Notes under the pieces: model-generated
Database searches by the model: none
What the model was told of the DNA's origin: nothing
Seen by the model: the letters and a program-made list of their open reading frames with translations, nothing else
Made by a program: the position numbers and the translations under genes
DNA from: Gracilariopsis chorda
Lineage: Eukaryota; Rhodophyta; Florideophyceae; Gracilariales; Gracilariaceae
DNA length: 64,000 nt
Assembly: GCA_003194525.1 (NCBI GenBank)
Contig: NBIV01000151.1
Span: forward strand, 141,806-205,805
Direction of reading: 5' to 3'
Shown here: piece by piece, positions 52,832 through 63,589 of the stretch
Layout: every line of letters begins with the position of its first letter
Numbering within the stretch: position 1 is the first letter of the stretch

Positions 52832-53727
52832 TTAGTTTTGCTTGGCGCCCCGTCCGGCGGCGCCTCGCTTTCCGTTTTTTGGCTTCGGCTTTCCTCTCGA
52901 CTTCGTCTTCCCCCCAGATTGTTGTTGGCTTTTAGGGGTTTTGGGTTTCCCTTTAGGGGTTTTTAGGGGTCCCTTGCCTCTGGGGGTTTATGAGAATTCT
53001 TAAGAGAACTAATGTCCTTCTTAAGTTGCTTCATCTCCTCCCGCAGCCGATCGACCCCCGCAGTTGCAGGAGCCTCCACTTCATCGGCCTCGGCGGCGGT
53101 TTTCTTCAGGAGGTCAGCGTTCTTCTTCTCATTTTCCACGAAGTGTCGGAAAGAGCTCTTAAGTTCAGTCTGAAGCCGGCTTTTCTCAAGTGAAGAGAAA
53201 CTCCTTATAGTGGTTGAGAACGGAGGTCACTTGCGACTCTGCCATTTGTTTGGCAATGTGGTACGCATCGAATAGTGACTCCTCCAGCTTCTCCGTGGCT
53301 TCAGTGAATAGGCCTTTTCTCTCGTCAGCGAGGGCTTTTAGATCGGTAGCCCGGGCTTTGACGACAAGATCCAGCGTAGCAGTAACGAATGCATGCGCAA
53401 TGTCCTTGAACTTAGAGTCAAACTCATCAACCTGGGAACTCGGGAGTTGAGGCATTCGGGCAAGACAATGGACTTTGGCACTGTCCCGTTGTCCTGATGC
53501 TTCATAAGTTCATCCAGGATGATGCTTCTGCGAGCGATCTTCTCATCTACCTCAAGGATCTTCTTGCGATAAGGAGCGCAGACGCGATCCAAATGAGGCT
53601 TCACCACAGCATAGAGTTCATCGTCGGTATAATCCTTCTCCTCGTCGGCTGGAGATTGAAATGGATTTGCTTCGACTTCCTCTTAGGCTGGATGCTCGGC
53701 CATCTGTCGGTTGATGCGGCGAGACAT
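52832..53727 (-). pseudogene. PLE ORF1, unit 3 (broken)
   Basis: Same protein as unit 2 ORF1 but interrupted: a 6-bp-scale deletion at about 53,196 (the GATTCG of the other units is missing), a missing G near 53,459 and a new stop near the N-terminus at about 53,684. The C-terminal half up to the basic tail is conserved. Confidence 0.8.
52844..52880 (-). promoter_or_regulatory. Candidate -1 frameshift signal between ORF1 and RT
   Basis: In unit 3 the ORF1 codons read CCA AAA AAC, giving the heptamer A_AAA_AAC (52874-52880). After a 9-nt spacer, GGCGCC pairs with a second GGCGCC across a 9-nt loop (52844-52864). The -1 frame from this point is open into RT. Unit 5 has the same at 59,384-59,420; units 1 and 2 have A_AAG_AAC (unit 1: 46,346-46,352) with the same hairpin. 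Confidence 0.5.
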
Positions 53728-53921
53728 GGTGAAAGAGACTTGATCGGCGACGGCAACTACCCCACGGCGATTAGGGTTTTTTCCTTTTTAGGGGGTTGAG
53801 GGTGTGCGGCGTCGCGCAGGGAGCATAAGGGGGAGAGAGAGACGGCTTAAGGACTTAGAGTCCTCGGAAAGGGAGGGGGAGCAGCAGGGAAGGGGGGGAA
53901 GAAGGGAAAGAGGGAAAGGTT

Positions 53922-53957
53922 GGCAGAGCGCTTTCGTCTTTACGACTCCTCAGTGCC
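53922..53957 (-). ncRNA. Type I hammerhead ribozyme, unit 4
   Basis: Unchanged motif although the surrounding unit has many indels. Confidence 0.87.
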
Positions 53958-54224
53958 TTGGTTGTTGGGGTGAGGAGGGAAGGAGATGGCCAGAGGGAGT
54001 CTGGCACTCCTTATATATCCTCCAGATACCCTAGCACTGCTCTATCCTTTTCTACGCTGCATCCAGCAGTTTCTACGCAGGTTTCTACGGAGGGGGATCC
54101 AGGAGGATCCGTTACGTCTATCTGTAAACATCATGACCGTTTGTCACGTAACCACCACGTTATCTGCAACAAGACCGTTACAACAAGGCGTGTAGGCTGT
54201 GACAACTTGTCCGTTACGAAACTG

Positions 54225-56088
54225 TCATGACCGTTGAATCTGGGTGGCCCGTTTTTGATTTTTCCAAAATCGTGCCAATACGACGTGTATAGTTGAATCT
54301 GACGGTTTCGGCGGGCCCGAGTGTTGGCCCTGTAGACGTTCCGCATTCCTGCACGGCCATGCGCACGCTGTTTAAAGTCTGCAGACTTTAAAACAGGGTA
54401 CCGCACTGATGACATGGCGGCTGACACTGTCGCCCTTCTTGAACAAGAGCGTACGTGCCACTTCTCTCGAATTCCATGACGTGGCAGCTGACACTCAATC
54501 CAGGCTTGGAACTGGCGCCAATACTTCTTCATCTGTGGATGGAATCTGCACTTCACGAGGGATCCTAGGTCAGGAGGCTCCCGTTCCGCGCGTTCGAGAT
54601 ACTTTGCCCTGTCACGGTAGCTTACATAATCCAGCGCAGCGCGTAGATACTTTCCAGTGTATCCTCGATGCGCCAACATTCTGAACAAGTGAGCCACCTT
54701 GGCCTTCCACGTGCGTTCATCGGTGGTGTTCCGTAAATAGCGAATCAGTTCGCCCTTAACTACACCGGTGAACGTGTGCGTGGGATGGTTGGACTTGCCA
54801 TGGAGGTACAGGAACTTGGAGATAGGCTTAGTGTACACCTTAACGTCCACGAGATTGTGGAAGAAGAATCTCCGCCCTTTGTATATCTCCAGGTCCAGAT
54901 AGACTGCCTTCTTTTCACTGATATCCCATGTCATGCGTAGGTTCGAACATGTGTTCAGTCGTTGCATGAGCAGGTCGGCAGCCTCTCTGTTCCGCAGTAT
55001 CACGAGACCATCATCAATGTAGCGACGGTTGATGATGACACTGCTGACAAAGTCCTTGAAGATCCTTCGGAACTTATAGAACAGGTACAGATTGGCAAAG
55101 GCAGGAGCTACGGCTGTTCCTGTTGCTGTGCCAACCAACTGTCTATGTACCCCATGTCCATCAGTCACGTAGTTGTTGTACATGATTAACTGTAGTACTC
55201 GACACCAGAAGCCATTGTCAGCCATGAAGATCTTAGGTTGCTCCTTGGTTAACAGTCGTATGGCGTCCTTGATGTCGATACTGGGGTAACACCTCTCCAC
55301 GTCATACGTTAAGAAAACGCAATCAGTAGGGAGGCGTATTTGTTCCAATTGCCGCACGGTCTTGCCAGCTATTAACGGAAATAGCCGGTATCTTGAGTAC
55401 CAGTTCGTTGAGGATGGTACTCAATTTTCTAGACAAATCCGCAGTGATATATGAATGCGATGCCGGTGATAGGTCTAGACTTGACCGTGGGCTTGTGGAT
55501 CTTCGGCAGTACATAGAAGGGTGCTGGGTCTTTGGCTCCTTGTGCATAGTGGAGGATCTCGTCATTGAACTTGCGTCCTTTTTGACATACTTCGAGAATC
55601 ACCAGGAGGTTACCGAGCAGGCTTCCAAGGGGGAAGGCACTGACTTCGGAGAATGCACCCTCGTGGATCTCCTTCTGCACAAGACCGTCGTAGAACTCTC
55701 GGCTCATAAGCGTGAGACCAAGTTCTTGTCGGCTTCTTTGATGACCCAGTCCATCTTCTTAATGTACCGGATTCCTCGCATCAATGTAAGATGCAAGGAT
55801 GGAGGTCGATCAATCCCCATACGAGTAATCTCTCTCTCAAGCTTTCCTTTGACTCGTATGTTGGAGGGAATGTCGACTCTCCCTTGCCCAGTTCCGAGTT
55901 CCTTGAAAAGTTGATCCACTGTGTCTTGCAGACATACCTTCAGTGGAGTTCTGAGCATGAACCCACCCCCAACCGAGAGTACCTTTTTGACGTCATATGG
56001 TACTTCGGAATCGGGAAATTCCTACGGGTGGGTTGTACTTCAACTCCTTCGGATCAAAGGAACTGGGCTTCCTCAGCCGAGAAACGGT
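54225..56088 (-). pseudogene. Penelope-like reverse transcriptase, unit 4 (broken)
   Basis: Aligns over its whole length with unit 2 RT, but indels break it: missing A at about 54,266, extra A at about 54,391, missing G at about 54,457, extra T near 55,362, extra C near 55,464 and a missing G near 55,722. Motifs A, B and C survive in the piece 55,357-54,458. Most changes are in homopolymers, so some may be assembly errors. Confidence 0.85.
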
Positions 56089-57000
56089 TTAGTTTTGGCT
56101 TGGCGCCCCGTCCGGCGGCGCCTCGCTTTCCGTTTTTTTGGCTTCGGCTTTCCTCTCGACTTCGTCTTCCCCCCAGATTGTTGTTGGCTTTTAGGGGTTT
56201 TGGGTTTCCCCTTTAGGGTTTTTAGGGTCCTTGCCTCTGGGGGGTTTATGAGAATTCTTAAGAGAACTGATGTCCTTCTTAAGTTGCTTCATCTCCTCCC
56301 GCAGCCGATCGACCCCCGCAGTTGCAGGAGCCTCCACTTCATCGCCCTCGGCGGCGGTTTTCTTCAGGAGGTCAGCGTTCTTCTTCTCATTTTCCACGAA
56401 GTGTCGGAAAGAGCTCTTAAGTTCAGTCTGAAGCCGGCTTTTCTCAAGTGAAGGATTCGAGAAAACTCCTTATAGCGGTTGAGAACGGAGGTCACTTGCG
56501 ACTCTGCCATTTGTTTGGCAATGTGGTACGCATCGAATAGTGACTCCTCCAGCTTCTCCGTGGCTTCAGTGAATAGGCCTTTTCTCTCGTCAGCGAGGGC
56601 TTTTTAGATCGGTAGACCGGGCTGTTGACGACAAGATCCAGCGTAGCAGTAACGAATGCCATGCGCATGTCCTTTGAACTTAGAGTCAAACTCATCAAAC
56701 CTGGGAACTCGGGAGTGAGGCAATTTCGGGGCAAGACAATGGACTTTTGGCACTGTCCCGTTGTCCTGATGCTTCATAAGTTCATCCAGGATGATGCTTC
56801 TGCGAGCGATCTTCTCATCTACCTCAAGGATCTTCTTGCGATAAGGAGCGCAGACGCGATCCAAATGAGGCTTCACCACAGCATAGAGTTCATCGTCGGT
56901 ATAATCCTTCTCCTCGTCGGCTGGAGATTGAAAATGGATTTGCTTCGACTTCCTCTTCGGCTGGATGCTCGGCCATCTGTCGGTTGATGCGGCGAGACAT
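56089..57000 (-). pseudogene. PLE ORF1, unit 4 (broken)
   Basis: Split into several frames by single-base indels (for example near 56,452, 56,601, 56,660, 56,725, 56,931). N-terminal and coiled-coil segments are recognisable. Confidence 0.8.
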
Positions 57001-57199
57001 GGTGAAAGAGACTTGATCGGCGACGGCAACTACCCCACCGGCGATTAGGGGTTTTTTTCCTTTTTAGGGGGTTGAGGGTGTTGCGGCGTCGCGCAGGGAG
57101 CATAAGGGGGAGAGAGAGACGGCTTAAGGACTTTAGAGTCCTCGGAAAGGGAGGGGAGGCAGCAGGGAAGGGGGGGAAGAAGGAAAAGAGGGAAAGGTT

Positions 57200-57235
57200 G
57201 GCAGAGCGCTTTCGTCTTTACGACTCCTCAGTGCC
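57200..57235 (-). ncRNA. Type I hammerhead ribozyme, unit 5
   Basis: Unchanged motif, in an indel-rich unit. Confidence 0.87.
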
Positions 57236-57509
57236 TTGGTTGTTGGGGTGAGGAGGGAAGGAGATGGCCAGAGGGGAGTCTGGCACTCTCTTATATATCC
57301 TCCAGATTACCCTAGCCACTGCTCCTATCCTTTTCTACGCTGCATCCAGCAGTTTCTACGCAGGTTTCTACGGAGGGGGATCCCAGGAGGATCCGTTACG
57401 TCTATCTGTAAACATCATGACCGTTTGTCACGTAACCACCACGTTATCGGCAACAAGACCGTTACAACAAGGCGTGTAGGCTGTGACAACTTGTCCGTTA
57501 CGAAAACTG

Positions 57510-59371
57510 TCATGACCGTTGAATCTGGGTGGCCCGTTTTTGATTTTTTCCAAAAAATCGTGCCAATACGACGTGTATAGTTGAATCTGACGGTTTCGGC
57601 GGGCCCGAGTGTTGGCCCTGTAGACGTTCCGCATTCCTGCACGGCCAATGCGCACGCTGTTTAAAGTCTGCAGACTTTAAACAGGGTACCGCACTGATGA
57701 CATGGCGGCTGACACTGTCGCCGTTCTTGAAACAAGAGCGTACGTGGCCACTTCTCTCGAATTCCATGACGTGGCAGCTGACACTCAATCCAGGCTTGGA
57801 ACTGGCGCCAATACTTCTTCATCTGTGGATGGAATCTGCACTTCACGAGGGATCCTAGGTCAGGAGGCTCCCGTTCCGCGCGTTCGAGATACTTTGCCCT
57901 GTCACGGTAGCTTACATAATCCAGCGCAGCGCGTAGATACTTTCCAGTGTATCCTCGATGCGCAACATTCTGAACAAGTGAGCCACCTTGGCCTTCCACG
58001 TGCGTTCATCGGTGGTGTTCCGTAAATAGCGAATCAGTTCGCCCTTAACTACACCGGTGAACGTGTGCGTGGGATGGTTGGACTTGCCATGGAGGTACAG
58101 GAACTTGGAGATAGGCTTAGTGTACACCTTAACGTCCACGAGATTGTGGAAGAAGAATCTCCGCCCTTTGTATATCTCCAGGTCCAGATAGACTGCCTTC
58201 TTTTCACTGATATCCATGTCATGCGTAGGTTCGAACATGTGTTCAGTCGTTGCATGAGCAGGTCGGCAGCCTCTCTGTTCGCAGTATCACGAGACCATCA
58301 TCAATGTAGCGACGGTTGATGATGACACTGCTGACAAAGTCCTTGAAGATCCTTCGGAACTTATAGAACAGGTACAGATTGGCTAAGGCAGGAGCTACGG
58401 CTGTTCCTGTTGCTGTGCCAACCAACTGTCTATGTACCCCATGTCCATCAGTCCACGTAGTTGTTGTACATGATGAACTGTAGTACTCGACACCAGAAGC
58501 CATTGTCAGCCATGAAGATCTTAGGTTGCTCCTTGGTTAACAGTCGTATGGCGTCCTTGATGTCGATACTGGGGTAACACCTCTCCACGTCATACGTTAA
58601 GAAAACGCAATCAGTAGGGAGGCGTATTTGTTCCAATTGCCGCACGGTCTGCCAGCTATTAACGGAAATAGCCGGTATCTTGAGTACCAGTTCGTTAAGG
58701 ATGGTACTCAATTTTCTAGACAAATCCGCAGTGATATATGAATGCGATGCGGTGATAGGTCTAGACTTGACCGTGGGCTTGTGGATCTTCGGCAGTACAT
58801 AGAAGGGTGCTGGTCTTTGGCTCCTTGTGCATAGTGGAGGATCTCGTCATTGAACTTGCGTCCTTTTTGACATACTTTCGAGAATCACCAGGAGGTTACC
58901 GAGCAGGCTTCCAAGGGGAAGGCACTGACTTCGGAGAATGCACCCTCGTGGATCTCCTTCTGCACAAGACCGTCGTAGAATTCTCGGCTCATAAGCGTGA
59001 GACCAAGGTTCTTGTCGGCTTCTTTGATGACCCAGTCCATCTTCTTAATGTACCGGATTCCTCGCATCAATGTAAGATGCAAGGATGGAGGTCGATCAAT
59101 CCCCATACGAGTAATCTCTCTCTCAAGCTTTCCTTTGACTCGTATGTTGGAGGGAATGTCGACTCTCCCTTGCCCAGTTCCGAGTTCCTTGAAAGTTGAT
59201 CCACTGTGTCTTGCAGACATACCTTCAGTGGAGTTCTGAGCATGAACCCACCCCCAACCGAGAGTACCTTTTTGACGTCATATGGTACTTCGGAATCGGG
59301 GAATTCCTACGGGTGGGTTGTACTTCAACTCCTTCGGATCAAAGGAACCGGCTTCCTAAGCCGAGAACGGT
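57510..59371 (-). pseudogene. Penelope-like reverse transcriptase, unit 5 (broken)
   Basis: Same RT as unit 2 with frame breaks near 57,546, 57,652, 57,730, 57,962, 58,214, 58,280, 58,454, 58,813, 58,879 and 59,193. RT motifs A to C are still readable in separate frames (VERCYPSIDI at about 58,600, YIDDGLVIL at about 58,300). Confidence 0.85.
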
Positions 59372-60273
59372 TTAGTTTTGCTTGGCGCCCCGTCCGGCGG
59401 CGCCTCGCTTTCCGTTTTTTGGCTTCGGCTTTCCTCTCGACTTCGTCTTCCCCCCAGATTGTTGTTGGCTTTTAGGGGTTTTGGGTTTCCCTTTAGGGGT
59501 TTTTAGGGGTCCCTTGCCTCTGGGGGGTTTATGAGAATTCTTAAGAGAACTAATGTCCTTCTTAAGTTGCTTCATCTCCTCCCGCAGCCGATCGACCCCC
59601 GCAGTTGCAGGAGCCTCCACTTCATCGGCCTCGGCGGCGGTTTTCTTCAGGAGGTCAGCGTTCTTCTTCTCATTTTCCACGAAGTGTCGGAAAGAGCTCT
59701 TAAGTTCAGTCTGAAGCCGGCTTTTCTCAAGTGAAGATTCGAGAAACTCCTTATAGCGGTTGAGAACGGAGGTCACTTGCGACTCTGCCATTTGTTTGGC
59801 AATGTGGTACGCATCGAATAGTGACTCCTCCAGCTTCTCCGTGGCTTCAGTGAATAGGACTTTTCTCTCGTCAGCGAGGGCTTTTAGATCGGTAGCCCGG
59901 GCTTTGACGACAAGATCCAGCGTAGCAGTAACGAATGCATGCGCAATGTCCTTGAACTTAGAGTCAAACTCATCAACCTGGGAACTCGGAGTTGAGGCAT
60001 TCGGGGCAAGACGATGGACTTTGGCACTGTCCCGTTGTCCTGATGCTTCATAAGTTCATCCAGGATGATGCTTCTGCGAGCGATCTTCTCATCTACCTCA
60101 AGGATCTTCTTGCGATAAGGAGCGCAGACGCGATCCAAATGAGGCTTCACCACAGCATAGAGTTCATCGTCGGTATAATCCTTCTCCTCGTCGGCTGGAG
60201 ATTGAAATGGATTTGCTTCGACTTCCTCTTCGGCTGGATGCTCGGCCATCTGTCGGGTGATGCGGCGAGACAT
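59372..60273 (-). pseudogene. PLE ORF1, unit 5 (one frameshift)
   Basis: Complete except for one missing G near 59,991, which separates the first 96 residues from the rest. The C-terminal part ends RGKPKPKNGKRGAAGRGAKQ, as in unit 2, and carries the canonical A_AAA_AAC heptamer (59,414-59,420). Confidence 0.85.
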
Positions 60274-60468
60274 GGTGAAAGAGACTTGATCGGCGACGGC
60301 AACTACCCCACGGCGATTAGGGGTTTTTTCCTTTTTAGGGGGTTGAGGGTGTGCGGCGTCGCGCAGGGAGCATAAGGGGGAGAGAGAGACGGCTTAAGGA
60401 CTTAGAGTCCTCGGAAAGGGAGGGGGAGCAGCAGGGAAGGGGGGGAAGAAGGGAAAGAGGGAAAGGTT

Positions 60469-60504
60469 GGCAGAGCGCTTTCGTCTTTACGACTCCTCAG
60501 TGCC
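60469..60504 (-). ncRNA. Type I hammerhead ribozyme, unit 6
   Basis: Unchanged motif, upstream of unit 5 ORF1. Confidence 0.88.
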
Positions 60505-60772
60505 TTGGTTGTTGGGGTGAGGAGGGAAGGAGATGGCCAGAGGGGAGTCTGGCATTCCTTATATATCCTCCAGATACCCTAGCACTGCTCTATCCTTTTC
60601 TACGCTGCATCCAGCAGTTTCTACGCAGGTTTCTACGGAGGGGGATCCAGGAGGATCCGTTACGTCTATCTGTAAACATCATGACCGTTTGTCACGTAAC
60701 CACCACGTTATCGGCAACAAGACCGTTACAACAAGGCGTGTAGGCTGTGACAACTTGTCCGTTACGAAACTG

Positions 60773-62634
60773 TCATGACCGTTGAATCTGGGTGGCCCGT
60801 TTTTGATTTTTCCAAAAATCGTGCCAATACGACGTGTATAATTGAATCTGACGGTTTCGGCGGGCCCGAGTGTTGGCCCTGTAGACGTTCCGCATTCCTG
60901 CACGGCCATGCGCACGCTGTTTAAAGTCTGCAGACTTTAAACAGGGTACCGCACTGATGACATGGCGGCTGACACTGTCGCCCTTCTTGAACAAGAGCGT
61001 ACGTGGCCACTTCTCTCGAATTCCATGACGTGGCAGCTGACACTCAATCCAGGCTTGGAACTGGCGCCAATACTTCTTCATCTGTGGATGGAATCTGCAC
61101 TTCACGAGGGATCCTAGGTCAGGAGGCTCCCGTTCCGCGCGTTCGAGATACTTTGCCCTGTCACGGTAGCTTACATAATCCAGCGCAGCGCGTAGATACT
61201 TTCCAGTGTATCCTCGATGCGCCAACATTCTGAACAAGTGAGCCACCTTGGCCTTCCACGTGCGTTCATCGGTGGTGTTCCGTAAATAGCGAATCAGTTC
61301 GCCCTTAACTACACCGGTGAACGTGTGCGTGGGATGGTTGGACTTGCCATGGAGGTACAGGAACTTGGAGATAGGCTTAGTGTACACCTTAACGTCCACG
61401 AGATTGTGGAAGAAGAATCTCCGCCCTTTGTATATCTCCAGGTCCAGATAGACTGCCTTCTTTTCACTGATATCCCATGTCATGCGTAGGTTCGAACATG
61501 TGTTCAGTCGTTGCATGAGCAGGTCGGCAGCCTCTCTGTTCCGCAGTATCACGAGACCATCATCAATGTAGCGACGGTTGATGATGACACTGCTGACAAA
61601 GTCCTTGAAGATCCTTCGGAACTTATAGAAACAGGTACAGATTGGCAAAGGCAGGAGCTACGGCTGTTCCTGTTGCTGTGCCAACCAACTGTCTATGTAC
61701 CCCATGTCCATCAGTCACGTAGTTGTTGTACATGATGAACTGTAGTACTCGACACCAGAAGCCATTGTCAGCCATGAAGATCTTAGGTTGCTCCTTGGTT
61801 AACAGTCGTATGGCGTCCTTGATGTCGATACTGGGGTAACACCTCTCCACGTCATACGTTAAGAAAACGCAATCAGTAGGGAGGCGTATTTGTTCCAATT
61901 GCCGCACGGTCTGCCAGCTATTAACGGAAATAGCCGTATCTTGAGTACCAGTTCGTTAAGGATGGTACTCAATTTTCTAGACAAATCCGCAGTGATATAT
62001 GAATGCGATGCGGTGATAGGTCTAGACTTGACCGTGGGCTTGTGGATCTTCGGCAGTACATAGAAGGGTGCTGGGTCTTTGGCTCCTTGTGCATAGTGGA
62101 GGATCTCGTCATTGAACTTGCGTCCTTTTTGACATACTTCGAGAATCACCAGGAGGTTACCGAGCAGGCTTCCAAGGGGGAAGGCACTGACTTCGGAGAA
62201 TGCACCCTCGTGGATCTCCTTCTGCACAAGACCGTCGTAGAATTCTCGGCTCATAAGCGTGAGACCAAGGTTCTTGTCGGCTTCTTTGATGACCCAGTCC
62301 ATCTTCTTAATGTACCGGATTCCTCGCATCAATGTAAGATGCAAGGATGGAGGTCGATCAATCCCCATACGAGTAATCTCTCTCTCAAGCTTTCCTTTGA
62401 CTCGTATGTTGGAGGGAATGTCGACTCTCCCTTGCCCAGTTCCGAGTTCCTTGAAGAGTTGATCCACTGTGTCTTGCAGACATACCTTCAGTGGAGTTCT
62501 GAGCATGAACCCACCCCCAACCGAGAGTACCTTTTTGACGTCATATGGTACTTCGGAATCGGGAATTCCTACGGGTGGGTTGTACTTCAACTCCTTCGGA
62601 TCAAAGGAACCGGGCTTCCTAAGCCGAGAACGGT
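60773..62634 (-). pseudogene. Penelope-like reverse transcriptase, unit 6 (broken)
   Basis: RT C-terminal two-thirds is open from 61,648 to 60,773 (including YIDDG), motif A and B lie in another frame (61,907-61,623) because of an extra A near 61,628, and the N-terminal third is fused in frame to ORF1. A missing G near 61,935 separates the last two. Confidence 0.87.
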
Positions 62635-63539
62635 TTAGTTTTGCTTGGCGCCCCGTCCGGCGGCGCCTCGCTTTCCGTTTTTTTTGGCTTCGGCTTTCCT
62701 CTCGACTTCGTCTTCCCCCAGATTGTTGTTGGCTTTTAGGGGTTTTGGGTTTCCCTTTAGGGGTTTTTAGGGGTCCCTTGCCTCTGGGGGGTTTATGAGA
62801 ATTCTTAAGAGAACTAATGTCCTTCTTAAGTTGCTTCATCTCCTCCCGCAGCCGATCGACCCCCGCAGTTGCAGGAGCCTCCACTTCATCGGCCTCGGCG
62901 GCGGTTTTCTTCAGGAGGTCAGCGTTCTTCTTCTCATTTTCCACGAAGTGTCGGAAAGAGCTCTTAAGTTCAGTCTGAAGCCGGCTTTTCTCAAGTGAAG
63001 ATTCGAGAAACTCCTTATAGCGGTTGAGAACGGAGGTCACTTGCGACTCTGCCATTTGTTTGGCAATGTGGTACGCATCGAATAGTGACTCCTCCAGCTT
63101 CTCCGTGGCTTCAGTGAATAGGACTTTTCTCTCGTCAGCGAGGGCTTTTAGATCGGTAGCCCGGGCTTTGACGACAAGATCCAGCGTAGCAGTAACGAAT
63201 GCATGCGCAATGTCCTTGAACTTAGAGTCAAACTCATCAACCTGGGAACTCGGGAGTTGAGGCATTCGGGGCAAGACGATGGACTTTGGCACTGTTCCCG
63301 TTGTCCTGATGCTTCATAAGTTCATCCAGGATGATGCTTCTGCGAGCGATCTTCTCATCTACCTCAAGGATCTTCTTGCGATAAGGAGCGCAGACGCGAT
63401 CCAAATGAGGCTTCACCACAGCATAGAGTTCATCGTCGGTATAATCCTTCTCCTCGTCGGCTGGAGATTGAAATGGATTTGCTTCGACTTCCTCTTCGGC
63501 TGGATGCTCGGCCATCTGTCGGGTGATGCGGCGAGACAT
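62635..63539 (-). pseudogene. PLE ORF1, unit 6 (frameshifted, fused to RT)
   Basis: The first 90 residues (63,539-63,295) are in one frame, then an extra T at about 63,295 shifts the rest. From 63,292 the frame runs through the coiled coil and the basic region (KKRKARRRRTGRQAKLNRS) straight into the RT N-terminus. This shows what the -1 frameshift product of the other units would look like. Confidence 0.85.
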
Positions 63540-63589
63540 GGTGAAAGAGACTTGATCGGCGACGGCAACTACCCCACGGCGATTAGGGG

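Larger units (their letters stand above)
50520..53776 (-). mobile_element. Telomeric Penelope-like element, unit 3
   Basis: Third unit. RT is intact; ORF1 is broken by small deletions near 53,196 and 53,459 and a nonsense change at about 53,684 (TTCGGC to TTAGGC on the plus strand). Confidence 0.88.
53777..57051 (-). mobile_element. Telomeric Penelope-like element, unit 4
   Basis: Fourth unit, with many single-base indels in homopolymers. Both reading frames are broken into pieces, but the DNA aligns end to end with units 2 and 3. Confidence 0.85.
57052..60323 (-). mobile_element. Telomeric Penelope-like element, unit 5
   Basis: Fifth unit. RT is split by several indels (for example near 57,720, 58,215, 58,280, 58,455); ORF1 is intact except for a one-base deletion near 59,991. 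The right half is clean again. Confidence 0.85.
60324..63589 (-). mobile_element. Telomeric Penelope-like element, unit 6
   Basis: Sixth unit. ORF1 and the start of RT are fused in one frame because of two length changes (5 C and 8 T in the plus-strand runs at about 62,713 and 62,685). RT is broken by an extra A at 61,628 and a missing G near 61,935. Confidence 0.87.
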
